DNA of 64,000 nucleotides from Methanomassiliicoccaceae archaeon COG_1. GTDB taxonomy: Archaea; Thermoplasmatota; Thermoplasmata; Methanomassiliicoccales; Methanomethylophilaceae. The DNA is taken from NCBI GenBank assembly GCA_028561875.1, contig JAQQTI010000005.1, forward strand, positions 81,569-145,568, written 5' to 3'. Made by a program: the position numbers and the translations under genes. The notes beneath the pieces were generated by a model, which made no database searches, was not told the origin of the DNA, and worked only from the letters and a program-made list of their open reading frames with translations. Positions 37,460-46,025 of this stretch are shown here, in pieces; the first letter of the stretch is position 1, and every line of letters begins with the position of its first letter.

Positions 37460-38953
37460 TCATCCCGCATCGACTCGTGAACACTTCTTCGAGCGCTTAA
37501 TCTCTTCGAGGAGGTCGGTCGCGTCAGGATTGCCCTGCTTCGCCGCGAGGTCCAGCATCCTCCTCGCGTAAGAGGCGTCCTGCCTCACGTACCGCCCCTC
37601 CCAGTAGATCTTCCCCAGGTAGTACTGCGCCTCGGCGTGCCCCTGCGCCACCAGCTCCTCGAGCGTCCGCACGCCGGACTCAACGTCCTGATCCGTGCCG
37701 CACCCGGCGATCATGAACATGGCGATGAAGCACCGTGCCCCCGGGTGCCCCTGATTGGCGGACTCCTGAAACCACGCTTTGGCCATTCCGTCATCGCGCT
37801 CCACGCCGCGGCCCTCGTAATAGAAGCACCCGAGGGCGTACTGCGCGTTGGGTTCGCCGCCCTCGGCCGCCTCCTCGAACCACTTCGCCGCCTGCGCGTC
37901 GTCCCTCTGGAAATGTAGTCCACTGCCGTACATACAGCCGAGGGCGTACTGCGCGATGCCGCTGAATCCCTCCGCTGCGACGGTGAACCACTTCGCGGCA
38001 AGGGCCATGTTCCTCGGCAGGACATGCCCCTCGAAGCACATGTTGGCGTAGTCGACCTGCGCCTGCTGCACGCCTGCCTCGCACGCCTTCTCCAGATACC
38101 TCCTGCCTTTGTCAGCGTCGCGGCGGAAGCCGTTGCTGCCGTAGCAGTGCATCAGCCCGTACTGGTGCATGGCCTCGGGCTGCCCCTTCTCCGCGGCCTG
38201 TTCCAGGTATCCCCTGCCCTCGGCGGGGGAGTAGTACTTCGTGCCCTCCATGAACAGGATGCCGGCGAGGGCGTACTGTGCGTCGGCGTAGCCAATGTCC
38301 GCCGCCCGGCGGTACCACATGGCGGCGGCGTCGAGGTTGGGGTCGACGTTGCACTGCCCGGTATCGTACATGACCGCCAATCTGTGCGCCGCCTGCGCAC
38401 ACCCGTGCTCGTATGCGTCGGTGAGATACCTGACCGCCTTGTCCAAATCCTTCTGGATTCCCTTTCCCATGACGTACATGTAGCCGATGGCGTTCTCCGC
38501 TTCCGTATCGCCCGCTTCCGCGCACGGCGTGTACAGCCTCACCGCCTCGGCGTGGTCCTTCAAGACATGGGCCCTTCTCCCATCCCCATCCTTCCCCGTG
38601 TCGTAGATTGGGAACAGCTCCCGGCAGGCGGCGGCGTCGCCCCGCTCGGCGCGGAAACGGAGCCCGACCAGCCTGTCCTCCTCCTCGGGCGGGATGCGGG
38701 ACATCTCCTCGAGGACTATGGCGGCCGGGCGGTACGCCTTCGACCTTTCCAGCCACGCCCTCGCTGCGTCCTTGTCGATGGGGGCCACCGTCCCGGTGTA
38801 CAGAAACAGTGCGTATAGGTACCCGCACTCCGGGTCCCTCGCGGCGGCGGCCTTGGCCGCGGCGTAGGCCTCTTCGAGGTCCCCGTCCCCCGAGGAAAGA
38901 CCCATAAGGCCGCGCACCCTCTCGGTCTCGGCACTGGATTCAGGACGGCTCAT
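37460..38953 (-). CDS. Large Sel1-repeat protein
   Basis: 497 residues, with about nine or ten Sel1 units from residue ~130 to the end (AENAIGYMYVMGKGIQKDLDKAVRYLTDA, AQYALGCMYGSGLHFQRDDAQAAKWFEEA, AQYYLGKIYWEGRYVRQDASYARRMLDLA). No signal peptide or membrane segment, so probably cytoplasmic. A TATA-like TTATTTAAC on the minus strand (about 38987-38979) lies ~27 bases before the ATG; the same AT-rich element serves the divergent Sel1 gene at 39021. Scaffold role is inferred from the repeat class only. Confidence 0.85.
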   Translation of the reverse strand: MSRPESSAETERVRGLMGLSSGDGDLEEAYAAAKAAAARDPECGYLYALFLYTGTVAPIDKDAARAWLERSKAYRPAAIVLEEMSRIPPEEEDRLVGLRFRAERGDAAACRELFPIYDTGKDGDGRRAHVLKDHAEAVRLYTPCAEAGDTEAENAIGYMYVMGKGIQKDLDKAVRYLTDAYEHGCAQAAHRLAVMYDTGQCNVDPNLDAAAMWYRRAADIGYADAQYALAGILFMEGTKYYSPAEGRGYLEQAAEKGQPEAMHQYGLMHCYGSNGFRRDADKGRRYLEKACEAGVQQAQVDYANMCFEGHVLPRNMALAAKWFTVAAEGFSGIAQYALGCMYGSGLHFQRDDAQAAKWFEEAAEGGEPNAQYALGCFYYEGRGVERDDGMAKAWFQESANQGHPGARCFIAMFMIAGCGTDQDVESGVRTLEELVAQGHAEAQYYLGKIYWEGRYVRQDASYARRMLDLAAKQGNPDATDLLEEIKRSKKCSRVDAG

Positions 38954-39020
38954 CGGCCATGCAAAACCGCCGCTATGTTAAATAACCTATCAGGAGAGTC
39001 GGGGGCAGGAAGACAGTCTT

Positions 39021-39725
39021 ATGGAGTCGCCGAACGGTTCGATGGACCCGATGGAGTGGGCAAAGTTCATCGTGCGCAGCCACGCGGAGGCGGACTATCC
39101 CGCCGCGTTCTCCATCATATCCTCCCGCGCCGAGCGCGGACATCCTGAGGCGGAGCTTTACCTCGGCCTCCTCTACGCGAGAGGGCAGGGGGTCGACCGG
39201 GACTTCATCCTGGCTAGGAACTGGCTTAGGAGGTCGGCGGATCACGGCAACCCGAAGGCGATGTACTTCCTCGGGAAGATCTACATACGTGGATACGGCA
39301 CCGAGGCCGACCCCCGCAAGGCCTCCGAACTCCTGTCCGTCCCCGCTGACGCGGGGGACGCCCGGGCGCAGTATGAGCTCGCCCTCCTCAGCCTGGACGG
39401 TACCGGTATCGGACGCGACCTGGTAAGAGCGTTCGGACTTATGGAGCGCGCCGCAGAGCAGGGCCACGTCGAGGCGATGTTCGTCCTCGGGCAGATGCAC
39501 AAGACCGGCGCCGGAACGGCCAAAGATGCAAAGCAGGCCGTGCACTGGCTCTTGGCCGCGGCTGCCAACGGCCACAAGGGTGCCCAGCTCCTGCTGGGCA
39601 ACATGTACCTCACAGGCGACGGGGTCGACAGGGACGCCGAGGAGGCCGCCCGCTGGTACGAGATGGCCGACGCCAACGTCACTTCAGACCGACGATGCTC
39701 CCGTCATCGGCAAGGTCGATCCTGA
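39021..39725 (+). CDS. Sel1-repeat protein
   Basis: 234 residues with about five Sel1 units (AELYLGLLYARGQGVDRDFILARNWLRRS, AMYFLGKIYIRGYGTEADPRKASELL, AQLLLGNMYLTGDGVDRDAEEAARWYEMA). Divergent from the 497-residue Sel1 gene, sharing an AT-rich promoter. The 3' end overlaps the convergent fhs gene by 47 bases; residues after MADANVTSD look unconserved. Confidence 0.8.
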   Translation: MESPNGSMDPMEWAKFIVRSHAEADYPAAFSIISSRAERGHPEAELYLGLLYARGQGVDRDFILARNWLRRSADHGNPKAMYFLGKIYIRGYGTEADPRKASELLSVPADAGDARAQYELALLSLDGTGIGRDLVRAFGLMERAAEQGHVEAMFVLGQMHKTGAGTAKDAKQAVHWLLAAAANGHKGAQLLLGNMYLTGDGVDRDAEEAARWYEMADANVTSDRRCSRHRQGRS

Positions 39726-41355
39726 GGGCGGCGGGCTCCTTCGAGAGTCCCGGCATGAGCATGATCTTCCCGCAGACCGGGACGATGAACCCGGCCCCGG
39801 CAGAGAGACTGACCTCCCTTACGCTCAGAGTCCATCCCCCCGGGGCGCCCTTGAGGTCAGCGTTATCGGATATGGAGTACTGGGTCTTCGCAATGCATAC
39901 CGGGAGGTTGCCGTACCCCTGCTCCACCAGGCGCCTTATGGATCTCTCCGCCTGAGGGGAGTAGGAGACGCCATCGGCGCCGTAGATCCTCTTCGCTACG
40001 GATTCGATCTTATCCTTGAGCGGGGCATCGTCAGGGTACGCTGGAACATAACCGGCCTTCGTCCTCCCGAGTACCTCCACGACCTTCTCCGCGAGCTCCT
40101 TCGCTCCCGCTCCGCCGTGCGCGAAGGCGTCGGACTGCACACACTCCGCGCCTATCGACCTGCAGTGCTCCCTGATGAGCCGCAAGTGCTCCGGGGCATC
40201 GGAGGCGAAATGGTTGATCGAGACAATGACCGGGAGGCCGTAGGATTTCATGTTGGCGACGTGCCTGTCTAGGTTCTCCATCCCCCTGACCAGACTTTCC
40301 TCGTCGAACGTTCCGGGGTCATCCAGATCTGCTCCGCCATGCATCATGAGCGCACGCACTGAAGCGACCAGCACGACGCAGTCGGCGCGGATGCCGGATT
40401 GCCGGCAGACGATATCCATGAACTTCTCCCCGCCCAGGTCGGCGGCGAAGCCAGCTTCGGTTACGGCGATGTCCCCGAGCTTCATGGCGTACCTCGTCGC
40501 GATTACTGAATTGTTCCCGTGCGCGATGTTCGCGAAGGGGAACCCGTGCACGAACACCGGCTGCCCTTCGAGGGTCTGCACGAGGTTCGGCATAAGGGCG
40601 TCCCTCAGCAGGACCATCATGGACCCGACGCACCCGAGCTGCCCTGCCGTCACCGGCTCGTTGTCGTAGGTGTAGGCGACGACGATCCTCTCCAGCCGGC
40701 GGCGCAGGTTTTTGTACGACGTCGAGAGTGCGAGGATGGCGGAGATCTCCGAGGCGGAGGTGATTATGAACCCGCTCTCGTGGGGCACTCCGCCCTCGAC
40801 CTTCCCGCCTCCGAGGCCGACTACGATGTTCCTGAGCTCCCTGCAGTTCATGTCGATGGCCTTCTTCCATACGATGCGGGAGGGGTCGATGTGCAGGGGG
40901 TTTTCGCGGACAAGGTTGTTCTCAAGCACCGCGGACAGCAGGTTGTGGGCTGCGGCCACCGCGTGAATGTCCCCGGTGAACTCGAGGTCGATCTTCCACA
41001 TCGGATAGACCTGGGACATCCCACCGCCGGTGGCACCGCCCTTCATGCCGAACGTCGGGCCCATGGAGGGCTCCCTGAGGGCGCCGACGACCTTCTGCCC
41101 GATGGCGGCCAGACCCTGTATCAGCCCGATGGTGGTGACGGTCTTGCCTTCGCCGGCGGGGGTAGGGGTCACCGCCGTGACCAGCACAAGCTTGCCGTCC
41201 TCCCTGGAATCGTACCGCGAGAGCACGTCGAGCGGGACCTTCGCGATGTGCTTACCGTACCTCTCGATGTCGTCTTCCCCGAGCCCGATGTCCGCCGCGA
41301 CCTCCGCGATGTTGCGGACGGCGGCCCTCTCGGCTATCTCGATGTCGCTCTTCAT
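39679..41355 (-). CDS. fhs: Formate-tetrahydrofolate ligase
   Basis: 558 residues, normal for the family. P-loop TPTPAGEGKTVTTIGL, then REPSMGPTFGMKGGATGGGMSQV and DIHAVAAAHNLL are signatures of formyl-H4F synthetase, which makes 10-formyl-H4F from formate, ATP and tetrahydrofolate. In archaea this bacterial-type gene is restricted in distribution and was probably acquired. Start ATG 41355 is chosen because CTTTAAG on the minus strand (41384-41378) is a TATA box about 25 bases upstream; the open frame to 41406 lies across it. Confidence 0.95.
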   Translation of the reverse strand: MKSDIEIAERAAVRNIAEVAADIGLGEDDIERYGKHIAKVPLDVLSRYDSREDGKLVLVTAVTPTPAGEGKTVTTIGLIQGLAAIGQKVVGALREPSMGPTFGMKGGATGGGMSQVYPMWKIDLEFTGDIHAVAAAHNLLSAVLENNLVRENPLHIDPSRIVWKKAIDMNCRELRNIVVGLGGGKVEGGVPHESGFIITSASEISAILALSTSYKNLRRRLERIVVAYTYDNEPVTAGQLGCVGSMMVLLRDALMPNLVQTLEGQPVFVHGFPFANIAHGNNSVIATRYAMKLGDIAVTEAGFAADLGGEKFMDIVCRQSGIRADCVVLVASVRALMMHGGADLDDPGTFDEESLVRGMENLDRHVANMKSYGLPVIVSINHFASDAPEHLRLIREHCRSIGAECVQSDAFAHGGAGAKELAEKVVEVLGRTKAGYVPAYPDDAPLKDKIESVAKRIYGADGVSYSPQAERSIRRLVEQGYGNLPVCIAKTQYSISDNADLKGAPGGWTLSVREVSLSAGAGFIVPVCGKIMLMPGLSKEPAALRIDLADDGSIVGLK

Positions 41356-41428
41356 CGTGGGAGTATCCCTCAGTCCGCTTAAAGAGCTAAGCGGAAGACT
41401 CTTCACTCGAACGACCTATTTCAGAAGG

Positions 41429-41466
41429 CCTAAATGAGAATATTTCGATTAGGAATGGCTAAATAC
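41429..41466 (+). promoter_or_regulatory. feoAB promoter with DtxR-like half-sites
   Basis: Outer inverted half-sites CCTAA (41429-41433) and TTAGG (41449-41453), and a partly symmetric ATTAGG-AATG-GCTAAA (41448-41463) overlapping a TATA element (CTAAATACC, about 41459-41467). The same 27-base layout NCTAAAT...GATTAGGAA recurs before the Cys-rich gene at 44454, and ATTAGG-N4-CCTAAT lies at the dtxR promoter. Iron-dependent repression by the DtxR protein is the likely logic. Confidence 0.6.
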
Positions 41467-41516
41467 CTTGTTGGGATAACGCCACGCAATGAGTAGTCGT
41501 TTATCGGACTCAGAGA

Positions 41517-41592
41517 GCGCCTGCGACGACAGGCGCCCAGGGACACCCGAACGTCCCGGGCTTCCGATGATGTCAACCTGCAGGTTGTCATC
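41517..41592 (+). promoter_or_regulatory. Structured 5' leader of feoAB with three hairpins
   Basis: Between the promoter (start site expected near 41485) and feoA lie three consecutive inverted repeats. Hairpin 1 (41517-41536): GCGCCTG, six-base loop, CAGGCGC. Hairpin 2 (41535-41561): GCCC(A)GGGAC, eight-base loop, GTCCCGGGC. Hairpin 3 (41569-41592): GATG-T-CAACC, TGCA, GGTTG-T-CATC with one T-T mismatch. Hairpins 1 and 2 share two bases. A leader of ~135 bases is exceptional in a genome of mostly leaderless genes. Confidence 0.5.
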
Positions 41593-41619
41593 GCACCCCG
41601 GCCCCGTTCAACCCCGGTG

Positions 41620-41907
41620 ATGCGAATGAAATTGGAAGACTTGGATATAGGAGAGACCGCGACCGTCGTGAAGGTCGGCGGCGAGGGCACGCTCAGGAAG
41701 CGCATCCTCGACCTCGGCATCACGAAGGGTTGCAAGGTTAGACTTCTGAGGGTCGCCCCGTTCGGTGACCCGATCGAGATAGAGCTCCGCGGATACAGGC
41801 TGACAGTCCGCAAGACTGAGGCCTCCGTCGTCGAGGTCGAAGGAGACGCGTGCGCCCCTGAACCGACGGGGCTGGTAGAGGGGGGAAGGGCGCGAGCCTG
41901 GAGGTGA
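41620..41907 (+). CDS. feoA: Ferrous iron transport protein FeoA
   Basis: About 95 residues forming an SH3-like FeoA domain: LEDLDIGETATVVKVGGEG, LRKRILDLGITKGCKVRLLRVAPFGDPIEIELRGYRLTVRK. FeoA interacts with FeoB and modulates Fe2+ uptake. ATG 41620 or 41626 may be used; GGTGATG precedes the latter. The tail EPTGLVEGGRARAWR contains the feoB ribosome-binding site. It is 4 bases from feoB. Confidence 0.9.
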   Translation: MRMKLEDLDIGETATVVKVGGEGTLRKRILDLGITKGCKVRLLRVAPFGDPIEIELRGYRLTVRKTEASVVEVEGDACAPEPTGLVEGGRARAWR

Positions 41908-41911
41908 TGCA

Positions 41912-44119
41912 ATGATCACAGCAGCATTGATTGGAAGTCCCAATGCCGGTAAAACCACCGTGTTCAACAAGCTCACGGGAAGCATCCAACACGTTGGGAA
42001 CTGGCCCGGCGTCACCGTCGAGAGGAAGCAGGGATACATCCGCGGGACCTCGAAGGACAGGATCCTCGTAGTGGACCTTCCCGGAATCTATTCCCTCTCG
42101 CCGTACTCGCCTGAGGAAATCGTCTCGCGCGACTACCTAATAGGGACGTCGGAGAGCAAGCCCGATGTGGCGATCAACATCCTCGATGCGTCGAACCTCG
42201 AGAGGGGGATGTACCTCCTCATGCAGGTGTCGGACCTCGGCCTGCCGATGGTCATAGTCCTCAACATGATGGATGTCGCCGAGCAGCACGGGATCACCAT
42301 CGATGTGAGGAAGCTCTCGGAAACACTCGGATGCGAGGTGGTGGAGACCGTCGCCATGAAGTCGAAGGGCGTCGACAGGATCGCCGACGCCGTTCAGAGG
42401 GCGTACGATTCCAAACACGCCCCGAAAACGATTACCTACGCTCCCGAGGTGGAGGAGACCATAACCAAGCTCTCCGCCGAGATAAAGAACGAGGTCAGGA
42501 ACGAACTCGTGAGGTGGTGCTCGATCAAGCTGATTGAGCGCGACCAACTCGTCATCGGCGACCTCCCGTCCGACGTGGCCGAGAGGTGCGAGGCCATCGT
42601 CAAGGACCTGGAAGCGGGGATGGACGACGACGGCGTGGAGATCATGGCCTCGCAGAGGTACTTCGCCTCCGAGAGGATCAAGACCGAGTGCGCAGTCGAC
42701 GTGCAGTCGAGGGAGGAGACGTGGACCGACAAGGTCGACAAGGTCCTCCTCAACAAGTGGGCGTCCATACCGATATTCATCGTCGTGATGTTCGCCGTCT
42801 ACTACATATCCATCCAGACCATCGGCGTCTGGGGAACCGACTGGATGAACGACATCGGCGTGGCCTGGACCCACGAGACGGTCGAGAACTGGATGCACGA
42901 CAACGAAGTCGATGCGGTCCTCATCGGCGTGCTCGCCTACGGCATAGTAGACGGGGTCGGCGCCGTCGCCGGCTTCGTGCCGCAGATAATCGTCCTGTTC
43001 TTCTGTCTCGCGCTCCTCGAGGAGTGCGGGTACATGGCACGGGTCGCATACCTGCTCGACAAGATCTTCGTCCGCTTCGGCCTCTCCGGCAAGACCGTCA
43101 TCCCGGTCGTCATAGGTACCGGGTGCGGCGTGCCCGGCGTCATGGCCTCGAGAACCATCGAGGACGAGCAGACCCGTCGCATAACGGCGATGACCACCAC
43201 GTTCATCCCGTGCAGCGCGAAGCTCCCCATAATCACCGTCATAATAGCGGCCTTCGTGCCCAACCAGTACTCCGCCATCACGGCGCTCCTCTGCTACCTC
43301 CTCGGCATCTTCATGATTCTTCTCTCCGGAACGATTCTGAAGAAGTTCAAGGGGATCTCTGGCAAGCCGTCGCCGTTCGTCATGGAGCTACCGGTCTATC
43401 ACGAGCCCACCGTGCGCAGCGTGCTCACCAGCACCAGCGAGAGGTCCTGGTCCTTCGTGAGAAAGGCGGGTACCTTCATCCTGCTCGCGGTCGTCATCGT
43501 ATGGTTCCTCTCGTCGTTCGACTGGGGCCTCAACTACCTTGCCGAATGGAACGAGACGGACGGGGCCTACGACTTCGACACGCAGAAATCGATGCTAGCG
43601 GACATGGGTAACGCCGTCACGTGGGTGTTCTACCCGCAGGGATTCGGCAACCACTGGGAGCTCACGGTGTCGTCCATCACGGGACTGCTCGCCAAAGAGA
43701 ACCTGCTTGGCACGGTCACCGTGCTGACGGGGTTGGAGGCCGACAGTGATGACATCATCACGTCCGAAGCCCTCGCCGGGTTCTGCACCGCGGGCCAGGC
43801 CTACGCGTTCCTGATCTTCAACCTGCTCTGCGCCCCCTGCTTCGCTGCCATCGGCGCCATGCACAGGGAGCTGGGCACGTGGAGGGCCACAGGGTTCGCC
43901 GTTCTCTACCAGTGCGTTTTGGCCTACATCGCCTCGATGACGTTCTACGCCATATGGAGCCTTGCCACCGGGGAGGTCGGCTTGAGCGCGAGCTCGATAG
44001 CGAACCTGGCCGTGTCTCTGGCCCTATGCTGCGCTGTCGCATTCTTCGCCATTGTGAACAACCCCGTCGGCAAGTTGAAGGAGCGCCTCGGCCGGGACGC
44101 GGAGGCTGTCGCGGAGTGA
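41912..44119 (+). CDS. feoB: Ferrous iron transporter FeoB
   Basis: 735 residues. N-terminal GTPase: GSPNAGKTTVFNKLTG (G1), VDLPGIYSLSPYS (G3), LNMMDVAEQHG (G4). A long helical insertion follows, then about ten membrane segments with the conserved GTGCGVPGVMASRTI and FIPCSAKLPIITV cores. It imports Fe2+ through the cytoplasmic membrane. GGAGGTGATGCA is a strong ribosome-binding site. Cotranscribed with feoA and the small Cys-rich gene behind it. Confidence 0.96.
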   Translation: MITAALIGSPNAGKTTVFNKLTGSIQHVGNWPGVTVERKQGYIRGTSKDRILVVDLPGIYSLSPYSPEEIVSRDYLIGTSESKPDVAINILDASNLERGMYLLMQVSDLGLPMVIVLNMMDVAEQHGITIDVRKLSETLGCEVVETVAMKSKGVDRIADAVQRAYDSKHAPKTITYAPEVEETITKLSAEIKNEVRNELVRWCSIKLIERDQLVIGDLPSDVAERCEAIVKDLEAGMDDDGVEIMASQRYFASERIKTECAVDVQSREETWTDKVDKVLLNKWASIPIFIVVMFAVYYISIQTIGVWGTDWMNDIGVAWTHETVENWMHDNEVDAVLIGVLAYGIVDGVGAVAGFVPQIIVLFFCLALLEECGYMARVAYLLDKIFVRFGLSGKTVIPVVIGTGCGVPGVMASRTIEDEQTRRITAMTTTFIPCSAKLPIITVIIAAFVPNQYSAITALLCYLLGIFMILLSGTILKKFKGISGKPSPFVMELPVYHEPTVRSVLTSTSERSWSFVRKAGTFILLAVVIVWFLSSFDWGLNYLAEWNETDGAYDFDTQKSMLADMGNAVTWVFYPQGFGNHWELTVSSITGLLAKENLLGTVTVLTGLEADSDDIITSEALAGFCTAGQAYAFLIFNLLCAPCFAAIGAMHRELGTWRATGFAVLYQCVLAYIASMTFYAIWSLATGEVGLSASSIANLAVSLALCCAVAFFAIVNNPVGKLKERLGRDAEAVAE

Positions 44120-44280
44120 ACGCCGCTTCGCTGCTCGTGCTCGCCGTGGTGGTCGCGATCATCGCCTTCGCCGCGTGGGGGACCTACCGCATCATCGCCA
44201 CCAGGACGTACTGCAGCGGATGCCCCAACAAGGAGCTGTGCTGCGGCGGCCCCATAAACTGCACCATCAAAAAGAACTGA
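44116..44280 (+). CDS. FeoB-associated Cys-rich membrane protein
   Basis: 54 residues, GTG start overlapping the feoB stop (GTGA). One TM helix (LLVLAVVVAIIAFAAWGTY) then a cysteine cluster YCSGCPNKELCCGGPINC. It matches the small FeoB-associated Cys-rich family, suspected to bind iron at the cytoplasmic face or assist FeoB like FeoC. A GC hairpin terminator follows at once, so this is the last gene of feoAB. Confidence 0.85.
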   Translation: MNAASLLVLAVVVAIIAFAAWGTYRIIATRTYCSGCPNKELCCGGPINCTIKKN

Positions 44281-44283
44281 TGG

Positions 44284-44305
44284 GGGCGGGGCTAACGCCC
44301 CGCCC
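44284..44305 (+). terminator. GC hairpin after the feoAB operon
   Basis: Perfect 9-bp stem GGGCGGGGC with loop TAAC and GCCCCGCCC, starting 3 bases after the stop of the Cys-rich gene. No long T run follows (GAAAATCCC), so it may act as a 3'-end stabiliser rather than as a classical terminator. Confidence 0.55.
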
Positions 44306-44389
44306 GAAAATCCCTTCCGAATCCTGCAGGGTTGCATCCTGCACGACGCCTACGTTCAGAAGCCCTCGCCCGATTTTATTTTAGCGTGT

Positions 44390-44428
44390 TCTAAATCATT
44401 ACATCAAGATTAGGAACCTTTAAAAACA
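44390..44428 (+). promoter_or_regulatory. Promoter with DtxR-like motif
   Basis: TCTAAAT-N13-ATTAGGAA (44390-44416) immediately before a TATA element CTTTAAAAAC (44418-44427). It matches the feoAB promoter motif in length, half-sites and distance to TATA, so the downstream Cys-rich gene is probably in the same iron regulon. Confidence 0.55.
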
Positions 44429-44453
44429 GGGACAGACATCATCATCCTGAATC

Positions 44454-44621
44454 ATGAACGTAGCATCGATCATCCTCGCGGTAGTCGTCGTACTCATCGT
44501 CACCGGGGCGGCCTACGGCTGTTACAGGGCCATGCGCAGCAAGAGCTGTTGCGGCGGATGCAAGGGGACCGAGAAGTGCGAATCCGTGGTCCACTGCTCG
44601 GTCAAGAAGAGCAAGGACTGA
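44454..44621 (+). CDS. Second FeoB-associated Cys-rich membrane protein
   Basis: 55 residues: one N-terminal TM helix (ASIILAVVVVLIVTGAAYG) and a tail with CYRAMRSKSCCGGCKGTEKCESVVHC. It is a paralogue of the 54-residue protein at 44116 but has its own promoter with the shared iron-regulon motif. It probably acts with FeoB as an iron-binding accessory. The convergent Sel1 frame overlaps its last 100 bases. Confidence 0.8.
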   Translation: MNVASIILAVVVVLIVTGAAYGCYRAMRSKSCCGGCKGTEKCESVVHCSVKKSKD

Positions 44622-45556
44622 TCCTCTCGCTGGTCCTTTATCTCGACCAGCTGCGCGTTCTGCCTGCGCATGAGATTGCCCACGACGAGTTTCGCCTCGG
44701 CGTGCCCGGCTTTGGCAGCCTTCCCTATCCAGCGGAAGCCTTGCTCGGCATCTCTTCCCATCCCCTCCCCGGAGACCAGCATCTTTCCGATCTGGAACAT
44801 CGCGTCTGTATCTCCTTGTTCAGCGAGTTCCCTGTAGAGGGAGTAGGCCTTCGGCACGTCCATTCCGATGCCGTCGCCGCCGTAGTACATGGTGGCGAGG
44901 TTGAACTTCGCCACCGGAATCGCGTCCATGCAGCTCTCGTACCACCGCGCTGCCTCCCTCTTCCCGCCTTCTGTCCGACCCTCGTAGGCGAGGGTAGCCA
45001 TCTTGAGCTGGGCCTCGGGTACGCCACCGAACGCGGCCTGCATGAACATCCTCAACGCCGTGGTCTCGTCCCTCTACACGTCCGTGCCCCCGTCGTAGAT
45101 GCAGCCGAGCTTGAACATCGCCGAGGCGTCCCCGACCGATGCCGCTTTGGAATACCATTCGATCGCCTTTGACACGTCGCGCGGCCCGCCGTACCCGTAG
45201 AAGTGGATGTCGCCCATTTTGTTGTAGGCGTACTCGAATTCCCCCTCTGCGCACCTCTCGAAACATGCCCTCGACCTCGCATGGTCCTCACGCTCGCCGG
45301 ACCAGTATATGTTCCCGAGCCTGAACGACGCGGGGAGGCTGCCCAGCTCCGCGGCTTTCTCGTAGAGGGGTATCGCGGACTCCACCTCCCCCTTCCCCAT
45401 CGCCATGTCCGCCAGCCCGAACATGCCCTGCGGGTAGCCCTCCTCCGCGACCTCGCGGAACATCGCTTCCGCCTTCGGCAGGTCCTGCGGGACGCCGTCC
45501 CCGACGGCGAACCTCACGGCTTCGGCGCACCTCGCGTCCGCTTCGCTCTTCTCCAT
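44522..45556 (-). CDS. Sel1-repeat protein with in-frame amber codon
   Basis: One continuous Sel1 solenoid split by TAG at 45074-45076 (codon 161). Before it: AMFKLGCIYDGGTDV; after it: RDETTALRMFMQAAFGG and four more units including AMFQIGKMLVSGEGMGRDAEQGFRWIGKA. In Sel1 units the position between GV and RD is free and often Glu or Lys, one base from TAG. Both halves keep intact repeats. Either a nonsense mutation or pyrrolysine decoding is possible. The end beyond NLMRRQNAQLVEIKD overlaps the convergent Cys-rich gene and is probably not native. Confidence 0.65.
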
Positions 45557-45639
45557 CCGCGCGTCGTATGCATTGCGCCCCTAAAAAGGAACTGACGGGA
45601 GACGCCGGCACGCACATTGAAATACAAGGCAGGCATACA

Positions 45640-45665
45640 ATTGAACAATTGAGCAACTGTTCAAT
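45640..45665. promoter_or_regulatory. ArsR/SmtB-type operator
   Basis: Inverted repeat ATTGAACA-N10-TGTTCAAT just upstream of the ArsR gene, like the 12-2-12 operators of SmtB/CadC repressors. An upstream AT-rich element (GAAATACAAG, about 45619-45628) could be the TATA box, placing the operator over the start site. Confidence 0.65.
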
Positions 45666-45674
45666 CGTGATACG

Positions 45675-46025
45675 ATGATGGATAATGTCGAGGACGCGGA
45701 GTGCATGGCGGCCGCCGAGGAAGCGAGGAGCGCCATGCTAGACGACGAGGAGGTGATGGAGGTCTCCGACCTCTTCAAGGTGTTTGGCGACAGCACCCGC
45801 GTGAGAATCCTCTGGGCCCTCAACGGCCGGGAGCTTTGCGTGCGTGCGATAAGCGGGGCACTGGGGCTCTCGATGTCCGCCGTCTCGCACCAGCTGAAGT
45901 CTCTCAAGGACTCCGACCTGGTGCAGGGCCGGCGCGACGGGAAACAGGTGTACTACTCGCTGTGCGACGAGCATGTGAGAATCCTGCTTGACACGGCGCT
46001 CACCCACCTCAGGGAGGAGAAGTGA
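45675..46025 (+). CDS. ArsR/SmtB family metal-sensing repressor
   Basis: 116 residues. Winged helix LFKVFGDSTRVRILWALNGRELCVRAISGALGLSMSAVSHQLKSLKDSDLV. The C-terminal helix carries the SmtB alpha-5 zinc site pattern DEHV...THLRE, and ELCV offers the alpha-3 Cys seen in CadC/ArsR. It probably senses Zn2+, Cd2+ or Pb2+ and represses itself and the ATPase gene. Its stop overlaps the next ATG (TGATG). Confidence 0.9.
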   Translation: MMDNVEDAECMAAAEEARSAMLDDEEVMEVSDLFKVFGDSTRVRILWALNGRELCVRAISGALGLSMSAVSHQLKSLKDSDLVQGRRDGKQVYYSLCDEHVRILLDTALTHLREEK

